The notes: a model not told the origin generated them from the sequence alone. Counted from the first letter of the stretch, positions 9,555 to 19,042 are shown. The stretch is DNA of 64,000 bases from Acidimicrobiaceae bacterium (GCA_947447175.1 CANFIM010000004.1:1-64000); one strand, 5' to 3'. Made by a program: numbers and translations.

Positions 9555-10403
9555 TTGTCACAGGAAATGGAAATTGTTCTTGCCCTGTGTGCTGCCAGTG
9601 TTTATGGCATTGCTGATTACTGCGGCGGCCGTGCTTCACGAAGTGTTAATCCCGTGGTTGTCACGTTTGTGGGGCAGTGCGGAGGCTTTCTCGTTCTCCT
9701 TTCCATTGCAGTGATCTCGCGTGCACCCGTTCCACCCATCAGTGATTGGATCTGGGGCGGCGTGGCCGGTGCAGTTGGTGCAATCGGATTACTCGCGTTC
9801 TATCGCGCCATGGGTAGCGGCTACATGACCGTGGTTGCACCGGTGAGCGCAGTCACTGCAACTGCCATTCCAGTGATTGTTGGTTTGGCTACTGGCGAAC
9901 GCCCTGGAGTGTTGGCACTTCTTGGTATCCCTGTGGCAGTGGTTGCAATCGCGCTTGTTAGTGATGTTCTTGGCCCTAACCATCGCAAGGCGCCACGCAT
10001 CGTTTTGTGGCTTGCCATTGTTGCCGGTTGCGGATTCGGCACCATCTTTGTGATCCTTGCTCACACCACTGATGGCAGCGGCCAGTGGCCTGTTGTTTCA
10101 ATGCGCCTTACATCTATTCCGCTCATGTTCGTGGTGATGCGCTCGCGCAAACAGAAGGCCTCCAGTGCGCGCACAAATCTTCGCATTGTGTTGGCCTCAG
10201 GAATATTGGATAGCGCAGCCAACGGTATTTATTTGTTAGCCGTGCGTGAGGGCATGATGTCCATTGTGTCCACCATCAACTCGTTCTATCCAGCCAGCAC
10301 ATTGATGTTGGCTACAAAGCTTGACGGCGAAAAGATTCACCGGTCACAAGCGGTAGGTCTGTTGTGTGCAGCGGTATCGCTCACACTGATTTCAATGTCG
10401 TAA
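9555..10403 (+). CDS. EamA/DMT-superfamily permease
   Basis: 282 residues with about ten hydrophobic segments arranged as two EamA repeats. The N-terminal repeat has ASVYGIADYCGGRASR and the C-terminal repeat is about residues 150-282. The family exports or imports small metabolites, and the substrate is not predictable. The start is uncertain. TTG at 9555 is used in the ORF track and ATG at 9567 is the alternative. Both have a purine-rich stretch (GAAAGG or AGGA) only one or two bases away. It directly follows tRNA-Val and may share its transcript. Confidence 0.85.
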   Translation: MSQEMEIVLALCAASVYGIADYCGGRASRSVNPVVVTFVGQCGGFLVLLSIAVISRAPVPPISDWIWGGVAGAVGAIGLLAFYRAMGSGYMTVVAPVSAVTATAIPVIVGLATGERPGVLALLGIPVAVVAIALVSDVLGPNHRKAPRIVLWLAIVAGCGFGTIFVILAHTTDGSGQWPVVSMRLTSIPLMFVVMRSRKQKASSARTNLRIVLASGILDSAANGIYLLAVREGMMSIVSTINSFYPASTLMLATKLDGEKIHRSQAVGLLCAAVSLTLISMS

Positions 10404-10408
10404 CTGGT

Positions 10409-11734
10409 CTATTCGCCCAGAGCGGCTTTGATGATTGCTTCTGATTCACGAGCTGCGCCACGGAAGATGCCCTTGGCCATGAGAGACAGTTCGCTCTTAC
10501 GGCGAGATTCATACACCTCAGCACGTGCTCGGTGAATTTCCGGATCATCTGGTGCAGCCCAACCTGCAAAGTCAGCGAGGTGACATGCGAGGCGTAGGTC
10601 ACCTGATGCAGCCAGTTCTTGTGCGCGACGAATGAGAACTTCTGCACCGCCTGCAAGAGATGCAATTTCGTGCCCCACTGCTTCATCGCGTGCCGGTTTC
10701 AAACGTGATGGCGCACCATCCCACCATCCACCGAACTGACGCCAAATTCCGCGAACAACGAATTCTGGTTCGTCATACAGCGGGCGCAAGTAGGGCTTGC
10801 CAAGGGTTGCCTCTGGGACGCGAACGGTGTGAATGATGGTGTTGAGCGTTTCGCCATCATTCATCATCTGAACTGTGGTGCGCACAAGGTCTTCTAGTGC
10901 AGTTGCAATCTCGTTGAGTACACGGGCAATGCGTTCTTTGCCTGCAATGGGTAAACCATGGGCGGGTAGAAGTAGTTCTGGCTCTTTGGCAATGATGGCG
11001 CGCAGTGCTGCAGCCCATTCGATGGGGAAGCGTTGCACCTTCTGCGGGTTACCTGCGTTGGGAAAATTCCAAATAACGAAGTCGCCAGTTGCAACCCATT
11101 TTTGTTGAGGAAACCAACTCCACAAATGGTCATCGGTTTCGCCTTTGCCGTGATGAAACTCAACAACAGAATCTCCGAATGTGTACGAAGCGAATTTGTC
11201 AACAACATCGGTGGTATCAAGTGTGTCAGAAGGAATGAAATTACTTTGGCGTTGGCCACCCACTGCAGGCCGTAAGTCATTCATCACTGAGTTGAGGTCG
11301 CCGCGAATACCTCCGAATTGGCGTGCGTTGATTGCGACATTCCAATCGTTCGTATAGCGATAGCGATCAAAACGGCGTTGAACGTTTTTGTGTCCGATTA
11401 CTCGTGGTGCCGTATGTCCGAGGGCTGCAGCGTTAGCACCGAAAGCCACGCTTCCACCAACATGGTCGGCATGACCGTGTGTGTAGACCAATGCATTGAA
11501 CGGATCATTTGTCCAGTGACGAATGGACGAAACAACTTGCTCGCCAGTGTTCACATGACTGGTGTCGAAGCAGACAAGACCGTCACCCGAGTTCCAGGTA
11601 ACAACGTGACTGAACGATTCCACCATGGCAAGCCCTGGCGCAATTTCTGACAACTCGCCAGTGGTGCGATTGACTGGCTCGTCAGCACGACCCTCGTCAA
11701 CGACTTTTGTACTGAGTGCAATGAGATCAGCCAT
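10409..11734 (-). CDS. MBL-fold hydrolase with alkylsulfatase-type dimerisation domain
   Basis: 441 residues. The metallo-beta-lactamase signature THGHADHVGG (HxHxDH) binds the metal pair, and HGKGETDDHLW and PAHGLPI are later metal-site segments. The C-terminal half (DEPEFVVRGIWRQFGGWWDG) matches the alkyl sulfatase dimerisation domain found in SDS hydrolases of the SdsA1/BDS1 type. It is shorter than those enzymes (about 600-660 residues) and lacks their C-terminal SCP2-like domain, so the substrate may not be an alkyl sulfate. No signal peptide is visible. It lies 26 bases after an acyl-CoA dehydrogenase on the same strand, with GGGGGA before the ATG, so the pair is probably one operon. 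Confidence 0.82.
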   Translation of the reverse strand: MADLIALSTKVVDEGRADEPVNRTTGELSEIAPGLAMVESFSHVVTWNSGDGLVCFDTSHVNTGEQVVSSIRHWTNDPFNALVYTHGHADHVGGSVAFGANAAALGHTAPRVIGHKNVQRRFDRYRYTNDWNVAINARQFGGIRGDLNSVMNDLRPAVGGQRQSNFIPSDTLDTTDVVDKFASYTFGDSVVEFHHGKGETDDHLWSWFPQQKWVATGDFVIWNFPNAGNPQKVQRFPIEWAAALRAIIAKEPELLLPAHGLPIAGKERIARVLNEIATALEDLVRTTVQMMNDGETLNTIIHTVRVPEATLGKPYLRPLYDEPEFVVRGIWRQFGGWWDGAPSRLKPARDEAVGHEIASLAGGAEVLIRRAQELAASGDLRLACHLADFAGWAAPDDPEIHRARAEVYESRRKSELSLMAKGIFRGAARESEAIIKAALGE

Positions 11735-11760
11735 GTTTCCCCCGTTTGAATTGAAGTTGA

Positions 11761-12861
11761 TTACATCTTTGGAAGGCCGAGCACGCGCTCGCCCAAAATG
11801 TTGCGCATCACGTTCGATGTGCCACCCATGATGGTGTAGCCAGGTCCGTAAATAAGACCCTGCACCATGTCATCAAAAATCATGCCGTCGGCACCCATCA
11901 TGCGGAACACAAAACTGTCTACGCGCTGCTGGTGTTCGGTGCAGAAGCACTTTGTAGCCGCAGAGAAACCTGCTGGTGCTTGCTTCAACACTTCACGAAT
12001 CACGAGAATTCGGCCGATGCGGTAACCCATTTCCAGTGATGCGATTTCCTGGCGCACTAACGGATCAGAGGCGTCACATACCGACACTGCATGTTGGAAC
12101 TGTGCATAGTTCGACACCAAACGGTCAATGCCGCCGCGCTCGTGTTCGAGTTGGCGCATCGTTTGACCAAACGCTCCACCTGGCTTACCCACCAAGTTGC
12201 CCTTTGGCACGCGAACGTCAGTGAAGAACACTTCGCAGAAGTGGCGATTGGTTGTCATGTCGGTGATACGACGAATTTCAATGCCGGGCGTCTTCATCGG
12301 CACAATGATTTCGCTGATGCCCGCGTGCGGCGGGCCTTCGTTATTTGTGCGACAAATGAGGTAGCAGTAGTCGGCATCGGCCCCGAAGCTTGTCCAAATT
12401 TTTTGTCCGTTGATAATCCACTCATCACCATCGTCTTGTGCAGAGGTTTTGAGCGATGCAAGGTCGCTACCCGAGTTGGGCTCGCTCATGCCAATGCACC
12501 AGGTTGTTTCACCGGCGAGAATGCCAGGCAAGAATTCTTCTTGTTGTTCTTTGGTGCCGTACTGAATGAGTGCTGGACCCATTTGACGGTCTCCGAACCA
12601 ACTCGCTGCAATCGGTGCGCCTGCCTTGATCATCTCTTCACCCACAATGAGACGGTCAATGGGCGGACGTCCGCCGCCACCAAACTCCTTCGGCCAAATC
12701 ATGCCGAGGTAGCCCTTCTTCGAGAGTTCTTGCGAGAACTCTTTGGAGTATCCGTTCATCCAGGTGACGTTGTGACGGCCATAGCGACGCACACCATCGG
12801 CGGCGAACGCAGCAGCCTCGCGGCGCAACTCAATCTGTTCGGAGCTCCAGACAAAATCCAT
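11761..12861 (-). CDS. Acyl-CoA dehydrogenase family protein
   Basis: 366 residues from the ATG at 12861. The track extends 71 codons further upstream but that part has no family sequence. Three-domain acyl-CoA dehydrogenase fold. CIGMSEPNSGSDLASLKTSA is the FAD-binding segment, ADYCYLICRT and GISEIIVPMKTPGIEI belong to the middle beta domain, and the C-terminal helical domain includes IMGGTSNVMRNILGERVLG. It oxidises an acyl-CoA thioester to the enoyl form and passes electrons to ETF. Acyl specificity is not evident. TACCAT lies 7 bases before the ATG with no ribosome-binding site, suggesting a leaderless mRNA. Divergent from icd. Confidence 0.9.
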   Translation of the reverse strand: MDFVWSSEQIELRREAAAFAADGVRRYGRHNVTWMNGYSKEFSQELSKKGYLGMIWPKEFGGGGRPPIDRLIVGEEMIKAGAPIAASWFGDRQMGPALIQYGTKEQQEEFLPGILAGETTWCIGMSEPNSGSDLASLKTSAQDDGDEWIINGQKIWTSFGADADYCYLICRTNNEGPPHAGISEIIVPMKTPGIEIRRITDMTTNRHFCEVFFTDVRVPKGNLVGKPGGAFGQTMRQLEHERGGIDRLVSNYAQFQHAVSVCDASDPLVRQEIASLEMGYRIGRILVIREVLKQAPAGFSAATKCFCTEHQQRVDSFVFRMMGADGMIFDDMVQGLIYGPGYTIMGGTSNVMRNILGERVLGLPKM

Positions 12862-12961
12862 ACTCCCGATGGTAGGGGGCGTGCTGGCGGGCTGCGCTAT
12901 TGTGTACAAGTCCGATACAAGTGGCGGCTCCGTTGTGCCGCCGAAGTGAATGAGGTGCCCC

Positions 12962-14179
12962 GTGGCAAAGATCAAGGTTGACAATCCGGTCGTCGAACTC
13001 GATGGTGACGAAATGACTCGCATCATCTGGCAGTTCATCAAAGAACGCCTCATCCTTCCGTACCTCGACATCAACCTTGAGTACTACGACCTCGGCATGG
13101 AAAGTCGTGACGCTACCGATGACCAAATCACCATCGACTCAGCCAACGCCATTCTCAAGCATGGTGTCGGCGTGAAGTGCGCCACCATTACTCCTGACGA
13201 AGCTCGTGTTGAAGAGTTCGGCCTTAAGAAGATGTGGAAGTCGCCAAACGGCACCATTCGTAACATTCTTGGCGGTGTGGTGTTCCGTGAGCCCATCATC
13301 TGCAGCAACATTCCAAAGCTTGTTCCAGGTTGGACAAAGCCAATTGTGATTGGTCGTCACGCACACGGTGACCAATACAAGGCAACTGACTTCAAGGTTC
13401 CTGGTGCAGGTTCTGTCACTATGACATTCACGCCAGAAGATGGCAGCGCACCTATGGAATTCAAAGTTGCTCAGTACGGTGCCGACGGCGGCGTTGCAAT
13501 GGGTATGTACAACTTCAACGACAGCATTCGCGACTTCGCACGTGCTTCGTTCCGCTATGGCCTCTCACGTAATTACCCCGTGTACATGAGCACCAAGAAC
13601 ACCATCTTGAAGGCGTACGACGGTCAATTCAAAGATCTCTTCGAGGAGATCTTCGTTTCCGAATTCAAAGCTGACTTTGATAAGGCTGGTCTCACCTACG
13701 AGCACCGTCTCATCGACGACATGGTGGCAAGCGCCATGAAGTGGGAAGGCGGCTACGTGTGGGCCTGTAAAAACTACGACGGCGACGTGCAGTCCGACAC
13801 CGTTGCTCAGGGCTTCGGTTCGCTGGGTCTCATGACTTCAGTTCTCATGACACCAGATGGCAAGACAGTGGAAGCAGAAGCTGCACACGGCACCGTTACT
13901 CGCCACTACCGCGAACACCAGAAGGGCAACAAGACTTCTACCAATCCTGTTGCGTCTATTTATGCATGGACCGGTGGCTTGAAGCATCGTGGCAAGCTCG
14001 ACAACAATCCCAAGCTCATTGACTTCGCTGAGAAGCTTGAGCAGGTGTGCGTTGAGTGCATCGAAGCTGGTGAAATGACAAAGGACTTGTCGCTTCTCAT
14101 TTCAAAAGATCAGGCATGGCTCACCACAGAGGATTTCCTCGCAGCTATTGACCGTCGCCTTCAGTCGAAGATGGCCTAA
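12962..14179 (+). CDS. icd: Isocitrate dehydrogenase, NADP-dependent (eukaryotic-type homodimer)
   Basis: 405 residues from the GTG at 12962, chosen because GAGG lies 6 bases upstream and the family begins [22 protein letters not shown]. The track uses an ATG 12 bases earlier. Sequence signatures are [17 protein letters not shown], the substrate loop [27 protein letters not shown] and [17 protein letters not shown]. This is the homodimeric NADP-IDH class also found in mitochondria and mycobacteria (Icd1), distinct from the monomeric bacterial enzyme. It makes 2-oxoglutarate and NADPH in the TCA cycle. The next gene starts 5 bases downstream. Confidence 0.96.
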   Translation: MAKIKVDNPVVELDGDEMTRIIWQFIKERLILPYLDINLEYYDLGMESRDATDDQITIDSANAILKHGVGVKCATITPDEARVEEFGLKKMWKSPNGTIRNILGGVVFREPIICSNIPKLVPGWTKPIVIGRHAHGDQYKATDFKVPGAGSVTMTFTPEDGSAPMEFKVAQYGADGGVAMGMYNFNDSIRDFARASFRYGLSRNYPVYMSTKNTILKAYDGQFKDLFEEIFVSEFKADFDKAGLTYEHRLIDDMVASAMKWEGGYVWACKNYDGDVQSDTVAQGFGSLGLMTSVLMTPDGKTVEAEAAHGTVTRHYREHQKGNKTSTNPVASIYAWTGGLKHRGKLDNNPKLIDFAEKLEQVCVECIEAGEMTKDLSLLISKDQAWLTTEDFLAAIDRRLQSKMA

Positions 14180-14184
14180 TCATC

Positions 14185-15165
14185 ATGAAGGCCGTCGTTC
14201 TCCGCGAGCACGGTGGGCCCGAAGTTCTGCAATTCGAGGATGTTCCTTCGCCCGTATACGGCGCAGAGGACATCCTCGTTTCAGTTGCAGCCACGGCCCT
14301 GAATCGTGCAGATCTTCTTCAGCGAATGGGTTTCTATCCCAATCCGTTTCCACAAGGCCCTGAGATTCCCGGTTTGGAATTTGCCGGCACTGTGAAGGCA
14401 GTGGGCGAGCGCGTCACTACATGGAACGTGGGCGACAAAGTGATGGGCGTGGTCAGTGGTGGCGCATACGCGGAAGAGCTTGTGTTGCACGAACGCCAAG
14501 CAATGGCCGTACCAACTGGCATGTCGCTTCATGATGCTGCTGCTATTCCGGAAGTGTTCATCACTGCATGGGATGCATTGGTGGTGCAAGGCGGCCTCAC
14601 CTCTGGGCGTTGGGCCATGGTGCATGCAGGCGCATCAGGTGTCGGCACCGCTGGTATTCAAATTGCAAAAGCCATTGGTGCACGCATCATTGTCACCTGT
14701 TCTGCAGGCAAGGTGCAATCATGCAAAGACCTTGGTGCAGATGTTGTGGTTGATTACGGGTCGCAAGACTTTGTTGCTGAAGTTGCAACAGCCACCGGCG
14801 GTAAAGGTGTTGATGTCATCCTCGACGTCATCGGCGGAGAATACGTTGACCGTAACGTTGCGTCACTCGCAGTAAAGGGTCGCATTATCCAGGTGGGAAC
14901 AATGGCAGGCAAGCCATTGCCATTCAATGTGGGTTCGCTTCTTGCTAAGCGCGCGAGTATCACTGGCACAGTGTTGCGTGCACGTCCACTCGATGAAAAG
15001 ATAGCCATCACTCAACGATTCATTGCAGAGATGTTGCCATTGTTTGGCACGGGTGCACTGAAGCCGGTCATTGACTCCACGTACGCGTTTGCAGACATTG
15101 CACAAGGCCAGGAGTACATGGCCACCAACGGCAATGTCGGCAAGATTGTGATTGACATTGCCTAG
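14185..15165 (+). CDS. NAD(P)H:quinone oxidoreductase, MDR superfamily (QOR/PIG3-like)
   Basis: 326 residues with the medium-chain reductase layout. The N-terminal GroES-like domain includes MKAVVLREHGGPEVLQF and ALNRADLLQRMG. The Rossmann domain includes MVHAGASGVGTAGIQIAKAIG, the NADPH-binding loop. The catalytic zinc ligands of alcohol dehydrogenases are absent, which matches zeta-crystallin/QOR and the tumour-protein PIG3 group. The likely role is NADPH-dependent one-electron reduction of quinones or enones. It lies 5 bases after icd, which makes NADPH, and is probably co-transcribed with it. It ends at the strong terminator shared with citrate synthase. Confidence 0.87.
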   Translation: MKAVVLREHGGPEVLQFEDVPSPVYGAEDILVSVAATALNRADLLQRMGFYPNPFPQGPEIPGLEFAGTVKAVGERVTTWNVGDKVMGVVSGGAYAEELVLHERQAMAVPTGMSLHDAAAIPEVFITAWDALVVQGGLTSGRWAMVHAGASGVGTAGIQIAKAIGARIIVTCSAGKVQSCKDLGADVVVDYGSQDFVAEVATATGGKGVDVILDVIGGEYVDRNVASLAVKGRIIQVGTMAGKPLPFNVGSLLAKRASITGTVLRARPLDEKIAITQRFIAEMLPLFGTGALKPVIDSTYAFADIAQGQEYMATNGNVGKIVIDIA

Positions 15166-15181
15166 GTGAGTAAGAACAATT

Positions 15182-15215
15182 AAAAAAGGCGGTGCCAACA
15201 GGCACCGCCTTTTTT
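15182..15215. terminator. Bidirectional intrinsic terminator
   Basis: AAAAAAGGCGGTGCC, loop AACA, GGCACCGCCTTTTTT: a perfect 15-bp arm including A/T tails on both sides. It works in both directions between the convergent quinone oxidoreductase and citrate synthase genes. It is the only textbook intrinsic terminator I found in the window. Confidence 0.95.
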
Positions 15216-15225
15216 CGTTCTGTTA

Positions 15226-16494
15226 TCAGCGCTTAGCGATTGGTGTGTAATCGCGAGCTTCTGAGCCGATGTACCACTGACGTGGGCGGCTGATCTTTTG
15301 TTCCTTGTCCCCAAGAAGTTCTTGCATATGTGCAAGCCAGCCCACGGTGCGAGGAATGGCGAACAATACGGTGAACATGTCGACCGGGAATCCGAGTGCC
15401 TGGTAAATCAAACCTGAGTAGAAGTCAACGTTCGGGTACAACTTGCGCTTGATGAAGTAGTCGTCATTCAGCGCGGCCTTTTCCAACTCAAGGGCAATGT
15501 CGAGAAGTGGGTTCATGCCGGTGACTGCAAATACGTCGTATGCGGTCTTCTTGATGATGGTGGCGCGTGGGTCAAAGTTCTTATACACGCGGTGTCCGAA
15601 GCCCATGAGCTTGCCTTCGCCAGCCTTGACGCTTTCAATGAAAGCTGGAACATTCTTCACGTCACCAATGTCGGCGAGCATGCGAACAACAGCTTCGTTT
15701 GCGCCGCCATGCAGTGGGCCGTACAGCGCAGACGCAGCAGCCGCCGTGGAGGTATACGGGTCAGAGTTCGCTGAACTTACAACGCGCATTGCCGTAGTGC
15801 CACAGTTCTGTTCGTGGTCGGCGTGCAAGATGAACAATGTGTCCATTGCGCGAGCCAGTACTGGGTTCACCTTGTAGTCGTCACCAATCTTGAACATCAT
15901 GTTCAAGAAGTTTTCGCCGTATGACAACGAGTTATTTGGCATCACGAAGGGGAGACCCTGGCTAAAGCGGTAACACATTGCTGCAATGGTGGGGACCTTT
16001 GCAACGAGGCGAAGCACTTGCTTGTCGAATGTGTCTTTGTCGAAGATGTCTTTTGACTCTTCGTAGAAAGTTCCGAGTGCTGCCGTTGCAGAAATAAACA
16101 TGCCCATGGGGTGAGCGTCGTAATGGAAACCGTCAACAAAACGCTTACGCATGTTTTCGTGAATCATGGTGTGGCGCGTGACGTTGTATTCCCACTCGGC
16201 CTTCTGGTCGGAAGTGGGAAGTTCTCCGTTGAGAAGGAGATAGGCCACTTCAAGATACGAAGAGCTTTCAGCAAGTTGCTCAATGGGGTAACCGCGGTAG
16301 CGGAGAACACCGTTGTCGCCGTCTAAGTAGGTGATTGCAGAAGCACACGACGCTGTGGAGAGGTATGCGGGGTCGTACATGAACAAACTGGGATCAAGTT
16401 CGCGTAATGCAGCAGACGAAAAGACGCCGCCGGTGATGGGTACCGTGACCTTTTTTCCGGTGCGATCATCGGTAATTGTGATGGTGTCAGCCAT
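15226..16494 (-). CDS. gltA: Citrate synthase
   Basis: 422 residues from the ATG at 16494, which is preceded by AAGGAGA at good spacing. The track adds 17 upstream codons. Conserved segments include LRYRGYPIEQLAE, ILHADHEQNCGTTAMR, LYGPLHGGANEAVVRML (active-site His) and MGFGHRVYKNFDPRA (active-site His), with catalytic Asp in VDFYSGLIYQALGFP. It condenses acetyl-CoA with oxaloacetate. Length and sequence fit the hexameric gram-negative/actinobacterial type. Unlike most genes here it has a canonical ribosome-binding site, so its mRNA carries a leader. Confidence 0.96.
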   Translation of the reverse strand: MADTITITDDRTGKKVTVPITGGVFSSAALRELDPSLFMYDPAYLSTASCASAITYLDGDNGVLRYRGYPIEQLAESSSYLEVAYLLLNGELPTSDQKAEWEYNVTRHTMIHENMRKRFVDGFHYDAHPMGMFISATAALGTFYEESKDIFDKDTFDKQVLRLVAKVPTIAAMCYRFSQGLPFVMPNNSLSYGENFLNMMFKIGDDYKVNPVLARAMDTLFILHADHEQNCGTTAMRVVSSANSDPYTSTAAAASALYGPLHGGANEAVVRMLADIGDVKNVPAFIESVKAGEGKLMGFGHRVYKNFDPRATIIKKTAYDVFAVTGMNPLLDIALELEKAALNDDYFIKRKLYPNVDFYSGLIYQALGFPVDMFTVLFAIPRTVGWLAHMQELLGDKEQKISRPRQWYIGSEARDYTPIAKR

Positions 16495-16603
16495 TGGGGA
16501 TCTCCTTATTACTGACGGGATACAGACGGGGATTTTGTCCCCCACGGCTAAGGCTAGACGAACAGCCCCTACGCCACCGACTCACGCAGGCGTGACAAAA
16601 GAG

Positions 16604-17992
16604 TTACAGCGGTGTGTTGTCGTGTTTGCGCGACACCAAGTGCTCACGCTTGTCTCTGAGCATGTGCAAAGCCGCACAAATCTCAAGACGTGTGTTTGCG
16701 GGGTCAATTACTGCGTCAATGAAGCCACGCTCGGCAGCGATATACGGGTTGAGCAAACGCTCGGAGTAATCGGCCTCGAAAGCGGCACGTTCCTCGGGGC
16801 TGGCGTTGCGCTGAAGAATGGCGGCAGCCTGGCCCGCGCCCATCACCGCAAGTTCAGCCCATGGCCATGCCAAGCACAGGTCGTTGCCCATGTTTTTTGA
16901 GTCCATCACGATGTAGGCACCGCCATAGGACTTGCGCAAGATAACGCAGATGCGAGGAACAGTGGCGCGTGCATAGGCGAACACAAGTTGCGCACCATGT
17001 CGAATCATTCCACGCCATTCAAGATCTTTCCCTGGATAGAAGCCAGGGGTATCAACCAGCGTGAGCACGGGAATATTGAAGGCATCACAGAATGCAACAA
17101 ACCGTGCAGCTTTTTGTGATGCCGGAATATCAAGTGTGCCCGCCAATGCAATGGGTTGATTAGCCACAATGCCAATGGGGTATCCGGCCATGTGAGCGAA
17201 CGCAGTGACCACGTTTCCTGCCCATCGGGGTTTCATCTCCATGTAGATGCCATCGTCTGCGATTGATGAAATCACATCACGCACGTCATAACTACCCGTT
17301 GAAATTTCAGGTATCAGTTCGCCAGCTTCCGGGGTGAGGCGCTCATCGGCGTCATCTGTAAGAAGCATTGGTGGTAATTCGTCAACGTTTGAGGGCAGAT
17401 ACTCCAACAGTTCTTCTACCCATACGGTTGCCGCGTCAAGATCGTGAACAACTGTTGATGCTGCTCCGCTGTGGCGAGCATGAGTTGTGGCACCGCCGAG
17501 TTCATCGGTGGACACTGAGATGCCAGTGAACTCAGCAACCATGGTGGGCCCACTGACGAACGCATACGAGTCTTCTGTCATCACAACAAAGTCAGAGAGT
17601 CCAATGAGTAGCGCGGGGCCAGACACGGCAGGTCCGGTAACAATGCTGATGGTGGGCACAACACCTGAGCATTCAGCAAGCGCCTTGGCTGCTGTTCCCC
17701 AACCGTGAAGTGCGGCAATGCCTTCCACAATGTCTGCACCTGAGGATTCGATTTGAGTGACGAGGGGGAGACCTTTTGTGCGAGCAGTTGTTGCAGCAGT
17801 GGCAATCACATGAGACGCGGCAGCAGAGAGGGCACCCTTGTGGAATTCACCATCCACTTCAAGCCACACAACTTCGCGACCAGTGGTTAATCGAACAATG
17901 GCGGCAGTTGCTGCACCAGGAACATTGTGTTGAAGGTCGATGACTACATCACGGGCGACCGTTGGCTTGGTCGATGATGCGTCAGAACTCAC
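16604..17992 (-). CDS. Acyl-CoA carboxylase beta (carboxyltransferase) subunit-like protein
   Basis: 462 residues with two crotonase-like carboxyltransferase halves. The C-terminal half is well conserved: GYPIGIVANQPIALAGTLDI, FCDAFNIPVLTLVDTPGFYPG and KSYGGAYIVMDSKNMGNDLC. The N-terminal half (about 1-210) is more divergent and shorter than in typical 510-550-residue AccD/PccB proteins. It transfers carboxyl from biotin to acetyl-, propionyl- or another acyl-CoA. No biotin carboxylase partner is nearby. TAATCT, overlapping the stop codon of the upstream LysR gene, lies 7 bases before this GTG, so it probably has its own leaderless promoter. Confidence 0.87.
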   Translation of the reverse strand: MSSDASSTKPTVARDVVIDLQHNVPGAATAAIVRLTTGREVVWLEVDGEFHKGALSAAASHVIATAATTARTKGLPLVTQIESSGADIVEGIAALHGWGTAAKALAECSGVVPTISIVTGPAVSGPALLIGLSDFVVMTEDSYAFVSGPTMVAEFTGISVSTDELGGATTHARHSGAASTVVHDLDAATVWVEELLEYLPSNVDELPPMLLTDDADERLTPEAGELIPEISTGSYDVRDVISSIADDGIYMEMKPRWAGNVVTAFAHMAGYPIGIVANQPIALAGTLDIPASQKAARFVAFCDAFNIPVLTLVDTPGFYPGKDLEWRGMIRHGAQLVFAYARATVPRICVILRKSYGGAYIVMDSKNMGNDLCLAWPWAELAVMGAGQAAAILQRNASPEERAAFEADYSERLLNPYIAAERGFIDAVIDPANTRLEICAALHMLRDKREHLVSRKHDNTPL

Positions 17993-18002
17993 TCCCTAGA
18001 GA

Positions 18003-18956
18003 TTAGATGTTCGTTGAACCAAGCGTTCCTTTTGAGGGGGAGACAGGTGTTTTTACTGTGATTCCGGGCTGTTTAGGTGCATGTCGATGAATGACGTCTA
18101 TGGCACGGTCGCGAACTGCCAGCGTGGCCCTGTTCGGACGAGGTCGGGCACGTTGCACCCACCCCACCACGCGTTGTGGAAGGTCGGGCACGGTGATGCG
18201 TACAAAGTCGCCTTTCAGCCATACGGGAATTGCACTGGCAGGAACAATGGCTGCTCCGAATCCTTCGTACACAAGTGATGCCATCAGACGCACGCCATCA
18301 ATCTCTGCTTGCGACTGCAAAGTGCGACCTTTACTTGCAGCCGCACGATCAATGATGCGTCGCGAGGCTGTGCCGCGTGGTGCAAGGAGTAGTTGATGGT
18401 CCGCCAATTCTTCAATAGAAATGCTGCTGTATTGCGCGAGTACATGTTTGGTTGGTGCAATCACGAAGAGTTGCTCGGCGAATAGTTCCGTGACATCGAG
18501 GTCGGTGTCAACAATTGGTAAGTGAACAATGGCGGCATCGATTTCGCCGCTACGAATACGGGGCAATATGGAACTTGTGGAGCCCTCAATGATGGTGGTG
18601 TGTACACCTGGGTGGCGACGCGAGAGAGAACCCAGAAGCGATGGCATGAGCCAACGTGCAGTGGTGCCAATTGTTCCCAGTCGACATTCTCCAGTGGGGC
18701 TGGCGCCTAATGAGTGAATGTCTGCATCGATGTCCTCCACCTCATGCAGAATTCGGCGCGCACGAGCCAGCACCAGTTCGCCTTCGTCGGTAAGCAGGCC
18801 GGTGGAGCGCTCCACCAGTACCGACCCGAGTTCCTTCTCCAGTCGTGCGATGTGGGCCGATACGTTCGATTGCACGGTGTCGAGTGCCTTGGCTGCCCCG
18901 GAGAACGAGCCATGTTCCGAGATGGCAACAAGGCTTTGCAGTTGCTTCATTTCCAT
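18003..18956 (-). CDS. LysR-family transcriptional regulator
   Basis: 317 residues from the ATG at 18956, selected because GAGG lies 9 bases upstream and LysR proteins usually begin M-E-x-x-Q-L. The N-terminal winged HTH (MEMKQLQSLVAISEHGSFSG ... DTVQSNVSAHIARLEKELG) is typical. The effector domain follows with CRLGTIGTTARWLMPSLL. It lies directly upstream of the acyl-CoA carboxylase gene on the same strand (10 bases) and is a candidate regulator of it. The upstream region holds GATA/TATC inverted half-sites that could be its own binding sites. Confidence 0.9.
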   Translation of the reverse strand: MEMKQLQSLVAISEHGSFSGAAKALDTVQSNVSAHIARLEKELGSVLVERSTGLLTDEGELVLARARRILHEVEDIDADIHSLGASPTGECRLGTIGTTARWLMPSLLGSLSRRHPGVHTTIIEGSTSSILPRIRSGEIDAAIVHLPIVDTDLDVTELFAEQLFVIAPTKHVLAQYSSISIEELADHQLLLAPRGTASRRIIDRAAASKGRTLQSQAEIDGVRLMASLVYEGFGAAIVPASAIPVWLKGDFVRITVPDLPQRVVGWVQRARPRPNRATLAVRDRAIDVIHRHAPKQPGITVKTPVSPSKGTLGSTNI

Positions 18957-18987
18957 GCGTCGCAGCCTCAAATCAGGGTAGGTGACA

Positions 18988-19016
18988 ACTATCACTAAAA
19001 ACGATAGCAAGTATCG
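18988..19016. promoter_or_regulatory. Candidate LysR binding region (GATA/TATC half-sites)
   Basis: Three related half-sites occur in 29 bases: CTATC (18989-18993), CGATAG (19002-19007) and TATCG (19012-19016). The last two form CGATA-N5-TATCG, a 15-bp inverted repeat of the size seen in LysR-type boxes. It lies 32-60 bases upstream of the LysR start. Confidence 0.45.
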
Positions 19017-19028
19017 CCCCGTTCGACT

Positions 19029-19042
19029 TGAGTGTTCACTCA
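19029..19042. promoter_or_regulatory. Palindrome TGAGTG-TT-CACTCA (possible TetR/GntR-type operator)
   Basis: A perfect inverted repeat with six-base arms in the LysR/PlsC intergenic region. Its GAGTG/CACTC half-sites recur in the larger palindrome at 19187-19208, so the same regulator could bind both. The regulator is not identified. Confidence 0.4.

Noticed and set aside
12091-12981. 296-residue plus-strand ORF antisense to the acyl-CoA dehydrogenase
   Set aside because: It is the complement of a clear enzyme gene and its translation has no recognisable fold or family pattern.
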